Source: Brachionus rotundiformis
Taxonomy: Eukaryota; Rotifera; Eurotatoria; Ploima; Brachionidae
NCBI GenBank assembly: GCA_016802295.1
Contig: JAESIW010000137.1
Coordinates: 1,045,318 to 1,109,317, forward strand
DNA length: 64,000 nt
Direction: 5' to 3'
Shown: in pieces, positions 1 to 12,751 of the stretch
Layout: every line of letters starts with the position of its first letter
Numbering within the stretch: the first letter of the stretch is position 1
Program-made: the position numbers and the translations under genes
Notes under the pieces: generated by a model
What the model was told of the DNA's origin: nothing
The model's input: only the letters and a program-made list of their open reading frames with translations
The model's database searches: none

Positions 1-1432
1 TTCAACATCTAAATTTTTTTCTCTAAAAATCATCATTTTACCAAAAAATATCAAAAAACTTCTTGTATTTTATTTTAATTTTGGATGGATGTCATGTTAA
101 CTTTTAGAAAAGTTTTGGTTTTTTGTTAGTTTTTAAAATATGTGCCATAAACAAGCTAAAGCCACCACTTTAAATTATTTGTTCGAAATAATAAAATTTA
201 TAAGATGCATATAATCAACTTAAGGAGTGAGAATGAATTCTAGGATGGAGATCACTCGCAAACTTCAACATCTTTATGGTTTAGATCATTCTTTTATCAT
301 TCTAAATAGAGTAAAAGTTAAGACTTTTTTCCAAATTTTTTATATTTCATAATAATAGATTTGATATTAAAATAAAAAATAGAGCTTTTAAAAAAGTAAA
401 TTCTAAACACTGGTACAACAAAGACTAATTAAAAAATATGAAACCAAATTTTTAAGCTTATGATTACAATTTGAATTTACAGTTACCATAAGAACACCAT
501 TTTTATCCAAATTTTGCTAAATTTGGCAAAAAATTTATTCCTATGGATGATTCAATTTGATCACACCAATACTTGATATTGACATTTTATTTTTTTTTAA
601 ATTCTATCATAAAATTAATAGCCTAAAAATTTAAAAATGATAAATTAAAACTATTTTATTCTTTGGAGAAATTTTATGCTATTAATTAGATAAATTTATA
701 AATGCAATTATTACTTTAAATTTAAAAAAAATTTAGAATTAATTTTTTATTTAAATTAAAAAAAAAAACAAAAACAAAGAAAATCATCGAATCTATCAGG
801 TTAAAAAAAATTAATTATTTCGCCTTTTAAAAGCCGAAATTTCACAATGAAAATTATTTATTTTTTTAAAGGTTTATTTAATTTATCAATTAAAAAAAAA
901 AAGTTAAAATTATAAATCTTTCCAAAAATAGATGTTTCAAAATGGTCTTAATTTTTCCAGTTTATTTATGTACAATATTTTCAAGGGCGTCTTTTTAAAT
1001 TTCAATCTTGTGAATAAAAGTTAACTGATAACAAAAAATGAGAATAGATAAAAAAATTCAATTCTCAGTCCCTTGGAATTTACTAATAGAATTTCAATTA
1101 ATCGATCAAGATCACAAAATTATGAGTAATTTTGCGTATTCGCCAAGAAAATCAGGATTTAACATTTAACAATTGCTAGAAAAGAGATCTCTGGGTGAAA
1201 TAAAATGGGAAAAAGAAAAATTGGGAAAAAAATTACAATTTATAAACAACAAAGACATTTTCTAATAAATTTTTTTCATTGTTGTTTTGACCAAATTAGA
1301 TACAATTGTTGCCTAATTTAAAGAATTAAGTTGGCTATTTCAGCTAAATGGTTCAATTTAAATTTAAAAAAAAAAAAGATAATAAAATAAAGTAAAATTG
1401 ACAGAAACTTTTTTTTTAAATTGGTAAAAATA
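1..1432. other. AT-rich spacer, no gene seen
   Basis: Very AT-rich sequence with long A and T runs. I see no open frame with protein-like composition, no RNA gene and no clear repeat. It lies downstream of the minus-strand gene that ends at 1433. Confidence 0.5.
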
Positions 1433-1945
1433 TTAAGCTATTAGATAATCATGGTCGTTGTTGACGGACGATCGGCGAGTGATCGAGCTCTCGGACTCGG
1501 AGGGCACATGGTAGCCGATCTCGTCGTCCGAGTCGGTCACTTCGCCGTCCGAATTCTCCCTTTGTTCGCCAAGCGTGTTCTCGGTGTCTGGCTCATCAGT
1601 GTTCCTTGCTGAAGCGTAGGCCTCGCGCACCGCGTCCTCCCCGTACAGGTCACACTGAAGCTTGGTGATCTCGTCGGCCTTTTTATTCGCGTACATCACA
1701 TACGCCGTTCTAATGCATTGCAGGCTCTCTATTTGCTGACGAATGGTTTCGTTGAATAGGTTTTTGTTAAAATTTGGCCGCTCGTTTGCCAAAGATAGCG
1801 CGTCTAAATTCTCCGTGTACGAGAACATTTTTATCAGCTCGGCAATGCGTTGCTTGAGCAGTTTTATCTGATCGCACGATTTGGTAAACTTTTTGGTCGC
1901 CTTTTGCAATTCGGCCCAGATGTTGGTATCGTCATCGCTATCCAT
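1433..1945 (-). CDS. Hypothetical acidic-tailed coiled-coil protein (paralogue of the gene at 3986-4819)
   Basis: Single open frame of 170 codons starting at ATG 1945 (MDSDDDTNIW). The frame stays open slightly upstream, but an acceptor-like TTCAG lies just 5' of this ATG, so I choose it as the start. Residues about 8-110 are predicted helical or coiled coil, with the pattern LQKATKKFTKSCDQIKLLKQ. The C-terminal third is acidic and Ser-rich, with SDDE and SESESS stretches. The helical part aligns with the C-terminal part of the 277-residue protein at 3986-4819: both have an L-x-KAT-x-KF-x-K-x-C start, an A-Y-x-x-Y core and an I-x-K-L near the end. I do not recognise the family. GC content and codon use are clearly higher than in the flanking DNA, which supports real coding. 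No function is inferred. Confidence 0.75.
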   Translation of the reverse strand: MDSDDDTNIWAELQKATKKFTKSCDQIKLLKQRIAELIKMFSYTENLDALSLANERPNFNKNLFNETIRQQIESLQCIRTAYVMYANKKADEITKLQCDLYGEDAVREAYASARNTDEPDTENTLGEQRENSDGEVTDSDDEIGYHVPSESESSITRRSSVNNDHDYLIA

Positions 1946-1954
1946 TGCTCTCAC

Positions 1955-3985
1955 TGAATCTAATTTTGTACCTTGCGTTCAAATAGATAATCTTGTCTGC
2001 TGTTCTACAATTAAAATCTAAACCTTTGGAATAAAATAAAAAACTCATAATTTATTGAATCTTATTTTTAGATAAAGAGCTTGAAGAACGCATTGGAATT
2101 GCGCACAAATGCACAAAAACAACATAGATAAGATTATAAGCCTAATTAAGCTGATACAATGCATCATCAGCCCAAGTCGGCTCCATTTCTTACACAGCCT
2201 AAAATAGAAATGAGGAAAAATTAAACAAAAATTATATTTTTTTCTTAATAAATTATTCTTATCATTAGAGTTTGACTTATCTTTTTATTTTTAAAAATAA
2301 AATTTGAATATTAGATAAATAAAGAGCGAAAGCTGTCTGGGTTAACTTGTGCAAACATTGGTTTGAAAATGGTACCTTATTGTTTGCATAGAACAGTGTC
2401 AATTTGACTTGGTAGCTTTAATTAGTGCCACTAGAGGAAAAGTAATTAAATTGAAAATTAACTCGCATTTATTCAAAATTAAAAAATTAAAATAAACAGT
2501 ATTAGAGAATACTAATGAGAATTAAAATCAAATATTCAAGTCATGTAAGAAGAGAAACTTCTTTGATCTAATGCAATTCGAAAATTGTTATGCACACATT
2601 TCTTAATAGTTTTCAGGTAGTTTCTTAATTTTTGCACAAAAAATAATTAATTTTTTTGTTTTGGCAAAAAAATGTGAGCCAAAATTTTGAAATTTTGAAA
2701 AAAAATCAAATTAGATTGATCAGATTGGTTAATCGAGTGTAATAAATAAACAATTTTTTTTTTGGCAAACAAAAATTTGAGCCAAATTCAACTGTTGTAA
2801 TCATATTACTCATAAAATGTTAATAAAAAACATTTCAGTTACTAAATTAAATGAATAAATAACCAAATTAATTTTGTTTGACAATAAATTAACTAGAGAA
2901 ATATTTCTGGTAAAATTAAAAATGATTCAAAATTAAACTTAAAAAAAAATTAACAAATAATTTTTTTTGGCAAACATTTGGAAAAATATTACCTAATTAT
3001 TAAATATTAATTTAATTTAAAAAAAAGAAAATAAATAAATTAATTTGAAAACATTTTTGGGACATCAGAATGTGAGCCAAAATTTAACCCTTGGAAATTT
3101 ATTACTTTTAATAAAATATTTCAATACTTAATTAAATATTAATTTATTCCAAATAATAAATAAAATATAAAAAATTTAAATAAAGCCAAAAATGTGGGCC
3201 AAATCCAATCACTTGGAAAAAAAACTACCGCTAAAATGTAACATTTACAATATTTCTTTGGCAATGAAAAAATTTTTGGGAAAATTTCTGCTACAAAGCA
3301 ATAGAAACTATTCTTTAAACATAACTTACCATTGGTAAACAAATGGTTAATGCAAGGACTTTACTCCTTTCATTTTTTTGTTAGCAACATGTCATATAAC
3401 CAATTTATGCTATTTTAAATTTGAGTTTGGTTTATTATAAAAAAAATTTTTATTATGCTTTTTATACAAGTTAAACTATGAATGTGGGAAAGAAATGAGA
3501 CAATATTTTAGAACAAAAAAAGACGAGAGAGCAGAAAAAATGAACGAACAAGTGAACGAACGAGAGAGGATTTAACCAAGTTGAAATTTAAAAATCAGCT
3601 TGCTTTATTTGCATTTGGCTGGCGTTTAGACCAAGTTCTCAGCTGTTATTTGAAAAAATGAGACACTCAAATGTATACTCATTTTTGGTTAATCAAATTT
3701 TGAGTCCGACACTTTGATTCAAAATTTTAATTCTAATTTTTAAAATAAAGAAAAAAAAATGAAATTTTGGAAAGTAGACTTTGTTAAAATGAAACAAAAA
3801 ATAAAATAATAAAATAATAATAAGACCAAATAGTGTATTTATTTATCAAGGACTTGGAAATAATTTTTTTTTTCTCTTAGCTTTTTAAATTGATTTTTTG
3901 TTTTTCCATATACAGAAAAAAATGTAACTTCTCTTTTACAAAATTTAAAAGATTTTATTCAATAAATATAATTAAAAGTTTAAAA
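1955..3985. other. Spacer with a degenerate repeat around GAGCCAAA
   Basis: No convincing gene. Between about 2650 and 3260 the motif GAGCCAAA or GGGCCAAA recurs at 2676, 2779, 3074 and 3196, often preceded by a TTTGGCAAA-like string and followed by similar AT-rich text. This suggests diverged copies of an old repeat. Confidence 0.4.
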
Positions 3986-4819
3986 TTAATTAGTCGTTGA
4001 GTTGTGGTCTGTGAACTGGTTGGTATCGGCAAAGTCGATGCCACTGCTCGAGTCATTGAACAATAGAGTTTTTAGCTTTTTTATCTTTTCGACTTGTCTC
4101 TCAATGTATTGAATGTAGGCGTTGTGGGCGCCTTCATATGTTGCCAATTGCATTCGGTAAATTATTTTGAATGTCTTGCGCTCGTTTTCCAGCGAGTTCG
4201 AGTACGAGTTTTGCAGGTCGTTCATGTGCTGATCGAGCATGTTTAATTGGCGGCATGCTTTGTCAAATTTGATGGTTGCCTTTTTCAGCTGAGTCTTTAG
4301 ATACGAGACACACGACTCGCTAAGGATGGTGGACGCGTCGGGTATCTGGAAAATTGGCGAGTTTACAATGGAGGAGATCTGGTTGTAGGAAACATTGATT
4401 GAACTTTGGCTGGGCGTCGATGCCGGTGAGTTGGCAGTGGACACCGGGTCTCTGGGCGCGTTCTGATTGCGTCGTTCAATCAGGCGCTGGGAACGCCTTG
4501 ATATTCGCGTACTTGTTGGTGCACTTCTTCTTGGGCGCCTCCTGGACGCTTTCTTTTTATTATCTTTGGGCTTTGATTTCCTATTATTCGGAAATTTAAC
4601 ACGTTTATTTAAACACCTAGTCGATTGACTATTCAGTTTTTGGTTTTTGTTTTTTTGAACTAAATTTTTCATATTTTTTAATACGGAAACTCGGCTTTTG
4701 TTGGCCTTTGGTCGATTCAGCGATTGTGAACAAGTTGGTGTATCGGATGATGTAGCTATTGGGCTAGGATCGGAGTTACCGATTTTGTTAAGTCGTGGCG
4801 ATCGTCTGCGCTCATTCAT
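3986..4819 (-). CDS. Hypothetical basic protein with C-terminal coiled coil (paralogue of the gene at 1433-1945)
   Basis: Uninterrupted frame of 277 codons starting MNERRRSPRLNKIGN. The first 130 residues are strongly basic and carry two RRS-x-RL motifs (RRRSPRLN at the very N-terminus and SRRSQRL near residue 108), a pattern common in nuclear proteins. A Ser/Asn-rich linker follows, then from about residue 170 a helical segment (LKKATIKFDKACRQLNMLDQ) that matches the 170-residue neighbour at 1433-1945. The start codon lies only 165 bp beyond the COG1 stop, and an acceptor-like TTTAG precedes the ATG, so it could be a downstream cistron matured by trans-splicing (inference). Family unknown; a nuclear location is a guess from composition. 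Confidence 0.75.
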   Translation of the reverse strand: MNERRRSPRLNKIGNSDPSPIATSSDTPTCSQSLNRPKANKSRVSVLKNMKNLVQKNKNQKLNSQSTRCLNKRVKFPNNRKSKPKDNKKKASRRRPRRSAPTSTRISRRSQRLIERRNQNAPRDPVSTANSPASTPSQSSINVSYNQISSIVNSPIFQIPDASTILSESCVSYLKTQLKKATIKFDKACRQLNMLDQHMNDLQNSYSNSLENERKTFKIIYRMQLATYEGAHNAYIQYIERQVEKIKKLKTLLFNDSSSGIDFADTNQFTDHNSTTN

Positions 4820-4983
4820 TCTGGGCTAAAGACTTACATTTTGGTCAAATATTGATTAAATATTGGTTTATATTGCCAAAGGATTTTAAGCCTTTGTTTA
4901 AAATTACCAAAAAAAGTTGCAAGACATTAAATATTTAAGAATAGATAAAATTTTATTAAATTAATTTAGAAATATGTTTATTT

Positions 4984-7900
4984 TTAGAACCATTTGATTC
5001 CGAATATGCCGCTACTGGCGTTTTCTTGCTTTACAGATGTTGGTTTTTGTTCACCAACCTGATTTTTTAGTTTAGAAATGGACTTTGTTTGAGTTTGGGC
5101 TTGTTGAGCCTGTTGACTGGCGATTGGCAAAAGCTCGAATCTGTGCTGACTGTTGCTTAGAACAATCAGGTTGTATTTTTCGTTGTTGGTTGAAACTTTG
5201 GATTGAAGATTGGACAAATTTCGCAAGTGCTTTTCGTTTACACTCAATATTCCAAATAAGGCCTTTATTTTTATAATTAGTAAAAAAATAAATTATAAAG
5301 ATCAAAATTTAAATTTTTAAATTTATCAATTGAATTAAGAATTTTTTAAATCCAAAGTCTAAATAAAAAATTAGCAAGACTAATTAGTTTTTTCTTGTAA
5401 TGATGCAAATCTCGCTTTTGCATCCGAATGAATATATTTTCTATAAAATAATTGGAAAAGTCGTCTGAAAAAATTAATTTAAAGTTGAAAATTTTCTAAA
5501 GTAAAATTTTTTAAGCCATTTAAGACGCGACAATAAACTTATAAATTTAACTTTTAAATTTTTTTATCTATGGGTTAATACTTATTATTATTACATTTAA
5601 TTAAAAAAATTAGAATAGGTATCTACAAATTGTAGGGTCAAATTTGCTGTGCTGAAATGGCTTTGAGAAATTTGGTACAAAAAAGTACAACTAAAAAGTA
5701 GAAATTTTTGGTATTTGAAAAGCCACCCTCTTTACCAAATAGTTTTCTATATTCCTATTTATTAAGATATTTGAAAAGATCAAAATAAATCTTTAAATTC
5801 AATCAGTCATAATTTGGTACAATTTTGTTATCTTATTTTAAGTATCAGAGTCTTTTTATCAATTGTTTTTTAACAAGATCAGATAAATCTTAAGATTGAT
5901 TAGATTATCAAATTTTTTAATTATTAAACAAAAAATATTACCGCATATCTGCCCAATGCCTTGGATATATTGCTTTGAACAAATGGGACACAAATGTCAT
6001 AATCGAATGGATCAATCAAGGATTCCAACCTTGAACACAAACTCTTGAAGTCTTGCTGCACTTTGTTGAATGATTCGACTCTGTCGCTAGACTCATTTGC
6101 CAAATTTGCGTAATTACTCGATTTTATGTCGAATAAACTATGCAAAAATTTTACATCGAACAGTATTTGGAGAGATTGGTTTTGGGTTAATTTGAGGTGT
6201 TTATCATCATTTGTTTGGCTAAGTGTTAGTAAATTATCGTATACTTCTAAAACAAAATTGAAAACACTCAAAATAAGATCTTTAAGAACTAGATTGGCAT
6301 CAATCATGGTATATGGCAGGTCTTTGGTAACTTGTTGGCTCAAAGAATGAAGCAAATTTTGAATTACTGACGAACATACCAATGGAACGCATAGTTTTGA
6401 TTTTGACTCTGAGCTGAGGACTTTGGACGCAGAACTATCTTCATTTTGGTTTAAGCTAACCTCATCCTCTATTTCAATCTCGTCCCAAGTCTAAAAATAT
6501 AGCAATTATTACTATAATAAATAATTTATCAAAAATTTTTTCTATTTGATCTGTTAATTTTAGAAAATTGATATCAAATTTAACCTTAATTTATATAATT
6601 TATATTTGAAATAAAAAATCATTTTTTCAATTAGTCAAGGCGAAACATAACTGCCAGATCAAAACTAAAAATATTAATTTATAAATTTTCGAATGAAATA
6701 ATTTTAAAAATTGATCTTTATCAACTAATATAATATGACTCAACTATACTCAGTTTAATAGTGAAAAAATATCAAAAATAGTAAAAAATAGTAAAAAATA
6801 GTAAAAATAAATAATTTAAAAAAATTTTTTAAATTATCTTTTAATATATTTAAATCTATGTCGAAAATTAAAAATACATAAACAATTTAGATGCGATAAA
6901 CAGCACTAATTTGATTAATAGTGATTTCAGTTTAATTTTTTGATTAAAATAAAATTCAATTAAAAATTATATATCCGTACTAAACAAACCATGCTAAACC
7001 ATGAATAAGTTTTATGCATTAGTTTACATCATTATAACTTTTTTTAAAATTATTAACCATAAAAATGCTTCTAAAATAAATTTACTTATCAAAAATACCG
7101 AAAACCTTTTTTTTATATTTCACTTTGGGAAAATTAGTTGAGTATTTTTAAATCTACTTTTATGGTCTGATTCATTTTGCTATTCTGGTGGGTTGATCTA
7201 ATCATACGAACCATAAAATAGCATTATTACAATTAAAATCCAATAGCATTAATTTTATCTCTAAGACTTTTTTCAAGTTTAAGTCTTTATTTATTGTATT
7301 TAAGTTACTTAACTTTGCGCTTATTTTCTTTAAAAATTATAAAATTAATTTTTAGTTTAAATAATACTTGTAAATAAAAATCATTTTTAATTTAAATTTT
7401 ACTTAAAAGTTTTTAAATTTTTAAACGAACCTATACTTATTAATTATAAATTATTATTCAATTTAAGTATTTAAACTTTTATAGTCAATACGGCAATTCA
7501 AAAAATTTTTTTTACCATCACGACTGAATTTAATTTTTACAAATATTGGCATAAATAAGAAATAAATTATGGATGGTACCACGAATTTCGATCGAAAAAA
7601 TACCTAAGCTAGCTCTGGAAAAAAAAAAGTATATAGAGTGGTTATCTGAGTTGGCAAAATACACTTTAGTCAAATTTAAGACATTATTCTTATCAATAAA
7701 TCTCAAACAAGTTATTAAGGAAAAGGGTAATTGATCTTACCAAATTGAGACAACACAAAGAATCAATAATGTTTATAAAATAAAATAAATAATTGTATTA
7801 TCTTGTATTTTTTCGGTGTTATTTGGAAAACTATATGAAAATTTGTCCTAAATAATTATTTTTTTCTAATGATTTAAAAATTATTAAGCCAAAGGCTCTA

Positions 7901-10900
7901 AAATTTACCACAAGATCATCGACTATTAAAACATTTTCATCCCTAAATAGTTTGCTTAGTAGACTTTCTCTGAAACTGGAACACAAATTATCAATCCAAA
8001 TTCTAAATTAAAAAAAAATACCAAAAAATTCAGAAAAACATGAACCAGTTTACCTTAAACCTTTTTTTTGAATTTCATTTAATTTGTTTAACAGCTTGGT
8101 CCAATTTTCATCCTTGGTGGTCTAGCAAAAAAATAAACATTTTTACAATTAAATTTTTAAATTAAACCTTGTTGTCTAATAATGCTTGTTTTCGTTTATT
8201 GAGGGCATTCAGCAATGCTGAAGTAGAGCTCTCTAAGTTTTGTCTGGAATTGAGCAAAATTTGCTGTCTTTGCTGAATTAATTGTTGATTAAGATTATTG
8301 AAACAAATTTTCAAATGTGGACAATTGTGAGGCAATGCATGAGCCAATCTGCAAATTAAAAGAATCTTTTTGATATACAATTCAGACTTGGACTCGTTTA
8401 GCTGATTGATTAGCTGAACCAACGATCTGAGCATACTCTCACTAAAATTGTCCAAATTGTCTTGAAGATATTCATTGAAACGCTTAAAATCGTTAGTCAA
8501 AATGGTAACATTGGCTTCACTTGACATTACATAAGATCCACTAGTACTTATCTCAATATCATTCAAGACTTTGTTGACATCTTCTTCAAGACTTATACAC
8601 AATCTTTTAATGATTGGGGTGCTCGAGTAAATCAGCTTTTCGCTTATATTTTTGTTATTTCGGTGTAATTTAAGAGAATTATTGGAAAAAAAGTCAATCG
8701 GTGCTCTTGACTTGGCACCACTTTCATTTTCTTCGCTTGACCAAAGTAAATAATTGATGTCCGACTCGCTTGAAAGTCTTAATGAATTTAACTAATTATA
8801 ACCTCTTAAAATTTTCTTTTAAATTTTACTTTTCATTCATCAGACATTCTTGTAAATTATTGATTAAATTTTCATGTGTTGATTTAAATGAAGAATCAAT
8901 GATAAGCTTAATTTGAAAATTTTAAGTTATTGTTGTCAGCAAATTAGATTAAAATAAAAGTTGGACAGATTGGTAAGAAAGCATTTTAGAAAAGTTTAGA
9001 ACTTTTTTTTTAACAATAAATATCCATACTGATATTTTCTTTATTATTTAATAGTATTATTATTTAAATTGATCTGACAGTAACTGATTATTAAAGAAAA
9101 TTGAAAATATTTAACTAAAATAATTATCATGAAATAAATTAAAATCAGAATCATTCAGAGAGCATATGAGACAAGTGAAGCGAGGACTTACTTTGGACTG
9201 ATCGTAATAAAATGGAGAAATGAGGTCGTTCCATATAGCTATATTTTTGTCAAATAATATTTGGCAAAGAGAATGCCAGTTTAGATTGGTGTCCGAAAGG
9301 TGTTGTTTGTTCAAGAGATTGTTTTCAAAGTCCAAGACAGCGTCGCGAATAAGCACCAAATTTTTAAGATTGGTCACATATTTGAAGACATTTTGAAGTT
9401 TATTCTTTAGCTCTTGGACACAATTTTCCAACCATTGGCTACAATTTGTTTTCAGATAATCTAGTTCAAATTTTTGAATATTTTCAGTATTTTTGAAATA
9501 AATTTGTTTTAGATAGTTTGGAATTTTGTTAACCACTACACCGTCATCTTTAAGAGCTTCGATTATAAACGAAGAATCGTTTATTATACTTTCAAAGCTT
9601 TCGCTTGGATTATTTGCTGAGAATACCTCGTAGAAAGAATTGATAGTGGTGACAAAAAAACTCAAGCACCGCACTATTCTATCTCTAAGGCTCACATCTT
9701 AATTAAAAGCTTATTAGTGATATTTTTTAATTGTGTATCAATTTACTCACTTGGCTCGAACTTATCCGAGTCCAAAATTTGACACACTGAATTCTAAGTT
9801 AATAAATAAATCTATTAAAATTTTGGTAAATTAAAAATTAAGACTAACAGTTCGAGTTGATAGATAATCTTGGAATAAATTTTTTAAATCAGTATTCTGC
9901 AATATGTACAACGAGCATATTGAATCGGTAATTGCTTTGGATGACTGTATATCAGACAAATTGGTAAGTCTATTTCTGGCCTTGGTCATAATAGTGTTGG
10001 ATAAGAAAACTATTGAATTCCAAAGCTCGTATGCGTATCGAATGTAACTGGTCGAGTTTTCATCATTTTTGAGAGATTTTTCCAGTTCAAGAGAGGCGTG
10101 GACATGCTGAGCGATTAAATATTGCCTTAAAAATTAAATTGATTTATTAAATTATTAAATCTAAATTTAATTTCAAGGAAAAAAAAATTTTAAAATTCAA
10201 CAATGTGCTAAAAATTTGACTTTTTGATAGGATTTGAGTAATTAATTATGTTTTAGGGCATTGAGAAAACATTCGTTTTAGATAGAACGAATTATCTATT
10301 TTTTTGGAAGATTTTTGATTGTGAATTAAAGAGGCTGAATGTTCTTCTTGTTAGTGGCCAACTTTAGATAAATTTATATTAAGATTTAGAAAAAATAAAA
10401 GTTTAACAAACAGATATTAAAGTATGACCATCCATGACATAAGAATTTAAATTTCTCAAAAAAAAAACTATTTTATAAAAAACAATTTAAGTATGATATT
10501 CCGACTAGTAAAATTTTTATAGATTTATCATTGTTATTAATTGAATTTTGAACTTTATCTGGATAAACAATTTTTTGTCCAGCAAACTATGTTTAACCAC
10601 ATTATTAGTGATCTCAATAAAAAAAATTTCGGAAATTTTCTTTATAATGTTGATTTTTCAGTATGATTATTCAAATCAGATTAAAAACTTGAACCTGTTG
10701 CTTTTACCAGTGTCACCATTACGATATCACTGACCTTCAATATGGACTAATTCAATATGAATAGCTAGAGAATCATAGAATAATAGAATCATAGATAGCT
10801 AAAGATAGCTATGCAATATTCTATCTATTCGATTAGGTGTTGGCTGCACGATTATGATAACACCTGGTTTGTTTAATAACATTAAATGATGACTTTTTAG

Positions 10901-12581
10901 TTGAAGGAAAAAATAAACTTTCTCAAATTTTTTCAAAAATTTCTTTATTTTAACTTTTTCTATTGTAAATATTAATTAATTAATCAATCAGTTATTTTAA
11001 TCTTGTAGCTCTGATCCTGCTTGGAACATAAGGCGTCGGCACTCGTCCGCACTGTCTACTTCTGCTCTCTTTTTACCGTTTTCCATATCATTTTTTGTCA
11101 TATCGTAATGCATTCATCCCTTTTCCGTTCTGCAGTTAGAACAGATAAGACTCAAGAATTTTCAAAGCATGTCCGATCAAAAATCACATAATTAAATTAG
11201 ATTCTTAATTAACTAAAAATGTTGTTTTGGCTGAATCTAATAAAGATCTTTCTTTTTCTTTATTTTTTTCTTTTATAAAAATATTTAATTTTAAGATAAA
11301 ATTAATTTGAAGAAAAAATTCTCAAAAAGATTTATTTTGGATATTAAATCTTTATACATTTGCTACTTGTTCATAGATATAAAATATTTTTTTTTAATTG
11401 CTTTTTAAAATGAAGAAAAATTTTTAAAAAAATTGAAAAAAAATCAAGACCATAAAATTATCTATTCCTAAAGTTTAGACTCAAATAATTTTCATTAATC
11501 TCTAATGAAAAATTGATAAATAAACTTTTATAATTTCTAAATATTTTAAATTTATAATTAAACTGTATGTTTTAATTTTATTAATTAATAGCCACTTTAA
11601 AAAGCTTGGTTCAATGTCTGCTACCTCTTGAAATGATTAGGAACCTGTGTAAAAATATCAAATATATTAACTTCAATATGAATGTAATTTAATACACATT
11701 TCTGCTACCAAACAAGTCCCAACTTATGTGAGAAATGGACTGAAACCTTAAAAATTTCTCATAAATTCAAACTTTAGGCTTTTTTGATCTATGGGTCTCA
11801 AAGGAGGACATCATGTCATTCCAAAAAGCCCGTGAGTAATCCCAAATTATTTTGTCAAAAAATTTCTATTTGTTTTATTTTTTATGGCAAACAATCATAT
11901 CAAAAAAAAAGGTGCATATTTTTTGTGTTGAAATATTTTTAAGTATTTATTAATAAAATAAATTAAAAATAATATTATTCTTAAATTAAATTATTAAAAT
12001 TAAAAATATTGACTTACTTGGCAGCTTTGAGGTATTCATTATTGTCCAAATGGAACCATATTTTACTCGGGCTGTTTTGTAAAATCTTAACTATCACAGC
12101 TAGTGCATATTTGTTGCTTCGTTTAGCCTTTTCCAGACTTTTTAATTTACTTAAATAAGATAATTAATAGCTAATGAACTCAATCAGCATTTATGTCATA
12201 CTCCTGTTCAATGAACATTACATTTTCCGTGTCACTAAATAATTTATCACAAGTTTGGTGCATTCCACTCAGAACATCTTCTATCTGGTAAAAGCGTACA
12301 ATTTAGCCAAAGAATGACCTTAATGGTCTGATGAAATTTACTTGTTTAGAACACTGCTTCATTATGTGTATGCCATCGGCTGCCTCGATCAAATCCCGGT
12401 ATCTATTACTAGAACGGAAATAAAATTTTTAAATCTAAAATAACACGGCTTACTAGACCATTATCCTCAAGTCTTCTTTCTTTTTTTCTATTTCATTCTT
12501 AATCTGAAGTTCAATGGCCTGTATTTCTTTGATGGTATACTGCTTGAACAAAGCGTCCACATCTATTTTGCTCGCATCCAT
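4984..12581 (-). CDS. COG1: COG1, conserved oligomeric Golgi complex subunit 1 (13 exons)
   Basis: Complete hand-built model of 970 aa (human COG1 is about 980). Exons, in transcript order: 12454-12581, 12342-12408, 12202-12284, 12018-12149, 9849-10125, 9751-9793, 9192-9697, 8830-8906, 8168-8777, 8054-8121, 7909-8002, 5942-6490 and 4984-5262. All phases agree and all introns are GT/AG. The N-terminus MDASKIDVDALFKQYTIKEI and the NRYRDLIEAAD motif that follows match the COG1 family signature. LIDPFDYDICVPF and ALFGIL near the C-terminus, and RFELLPIASQ before a GIFGIKWF end, also match vertebrate COG1. COG1 is a scaffold of the lobe A/B tethering complex for retrograde intra-Golgi vesicles. 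Introns 4 (about 1.9 kb) and 11 (about 1.4 kb) are long; the rest are mostly short. AATAAA follows the stop closely. Confidence 0.9.
10997..11113 (-). other. GC-richer 38-codon ORF inside COG1 intron 4, possible element relic
   Basis: Within the 1.9-kb COG1 intron, a small GC-richer patch encodes a 38-residue frame beginning MHYDMTKNDMENGKKRAEVD and ending AGSELQD-stop. Composition and codon use are protein-like and unlike the flanks. The upstream sequence stays open only in another frame, which suggests a decayed fragment of a mobile element rather than an exon. I do not recognise the family. Confidence 0.25.
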
Positions 12582-12751
12582 CTCCTTAATATAACAGATA
12601 AGCTACTGGTGCACAGAATAGAGCTTAAAAGGGCTTTTAAACCCTCAAGTTTTAAATCTTTTTAAATTTTAAAATAAAAATATAAAATTTATTTATTTAA
12701 ATTAAAAAAATATTTATAAAACACTATAGATAAATATTTTAAAATTTGTAT

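Noticed and set aside
5397..5467. Possible extra COG1 exon after TTTTTTCAG (frame with RLFQLFYRKYIHSDAKARF)
   Set aside because: Out of phase with the preceding exon, and joining 5942 directly to 5262 restores the conserved ALFGIL motif.
10548..10733. 61-codon plus frame inside COG1 intron 4
   Set aside because: Hydrophobic, AT-biased, no homology and antisense to COG1.
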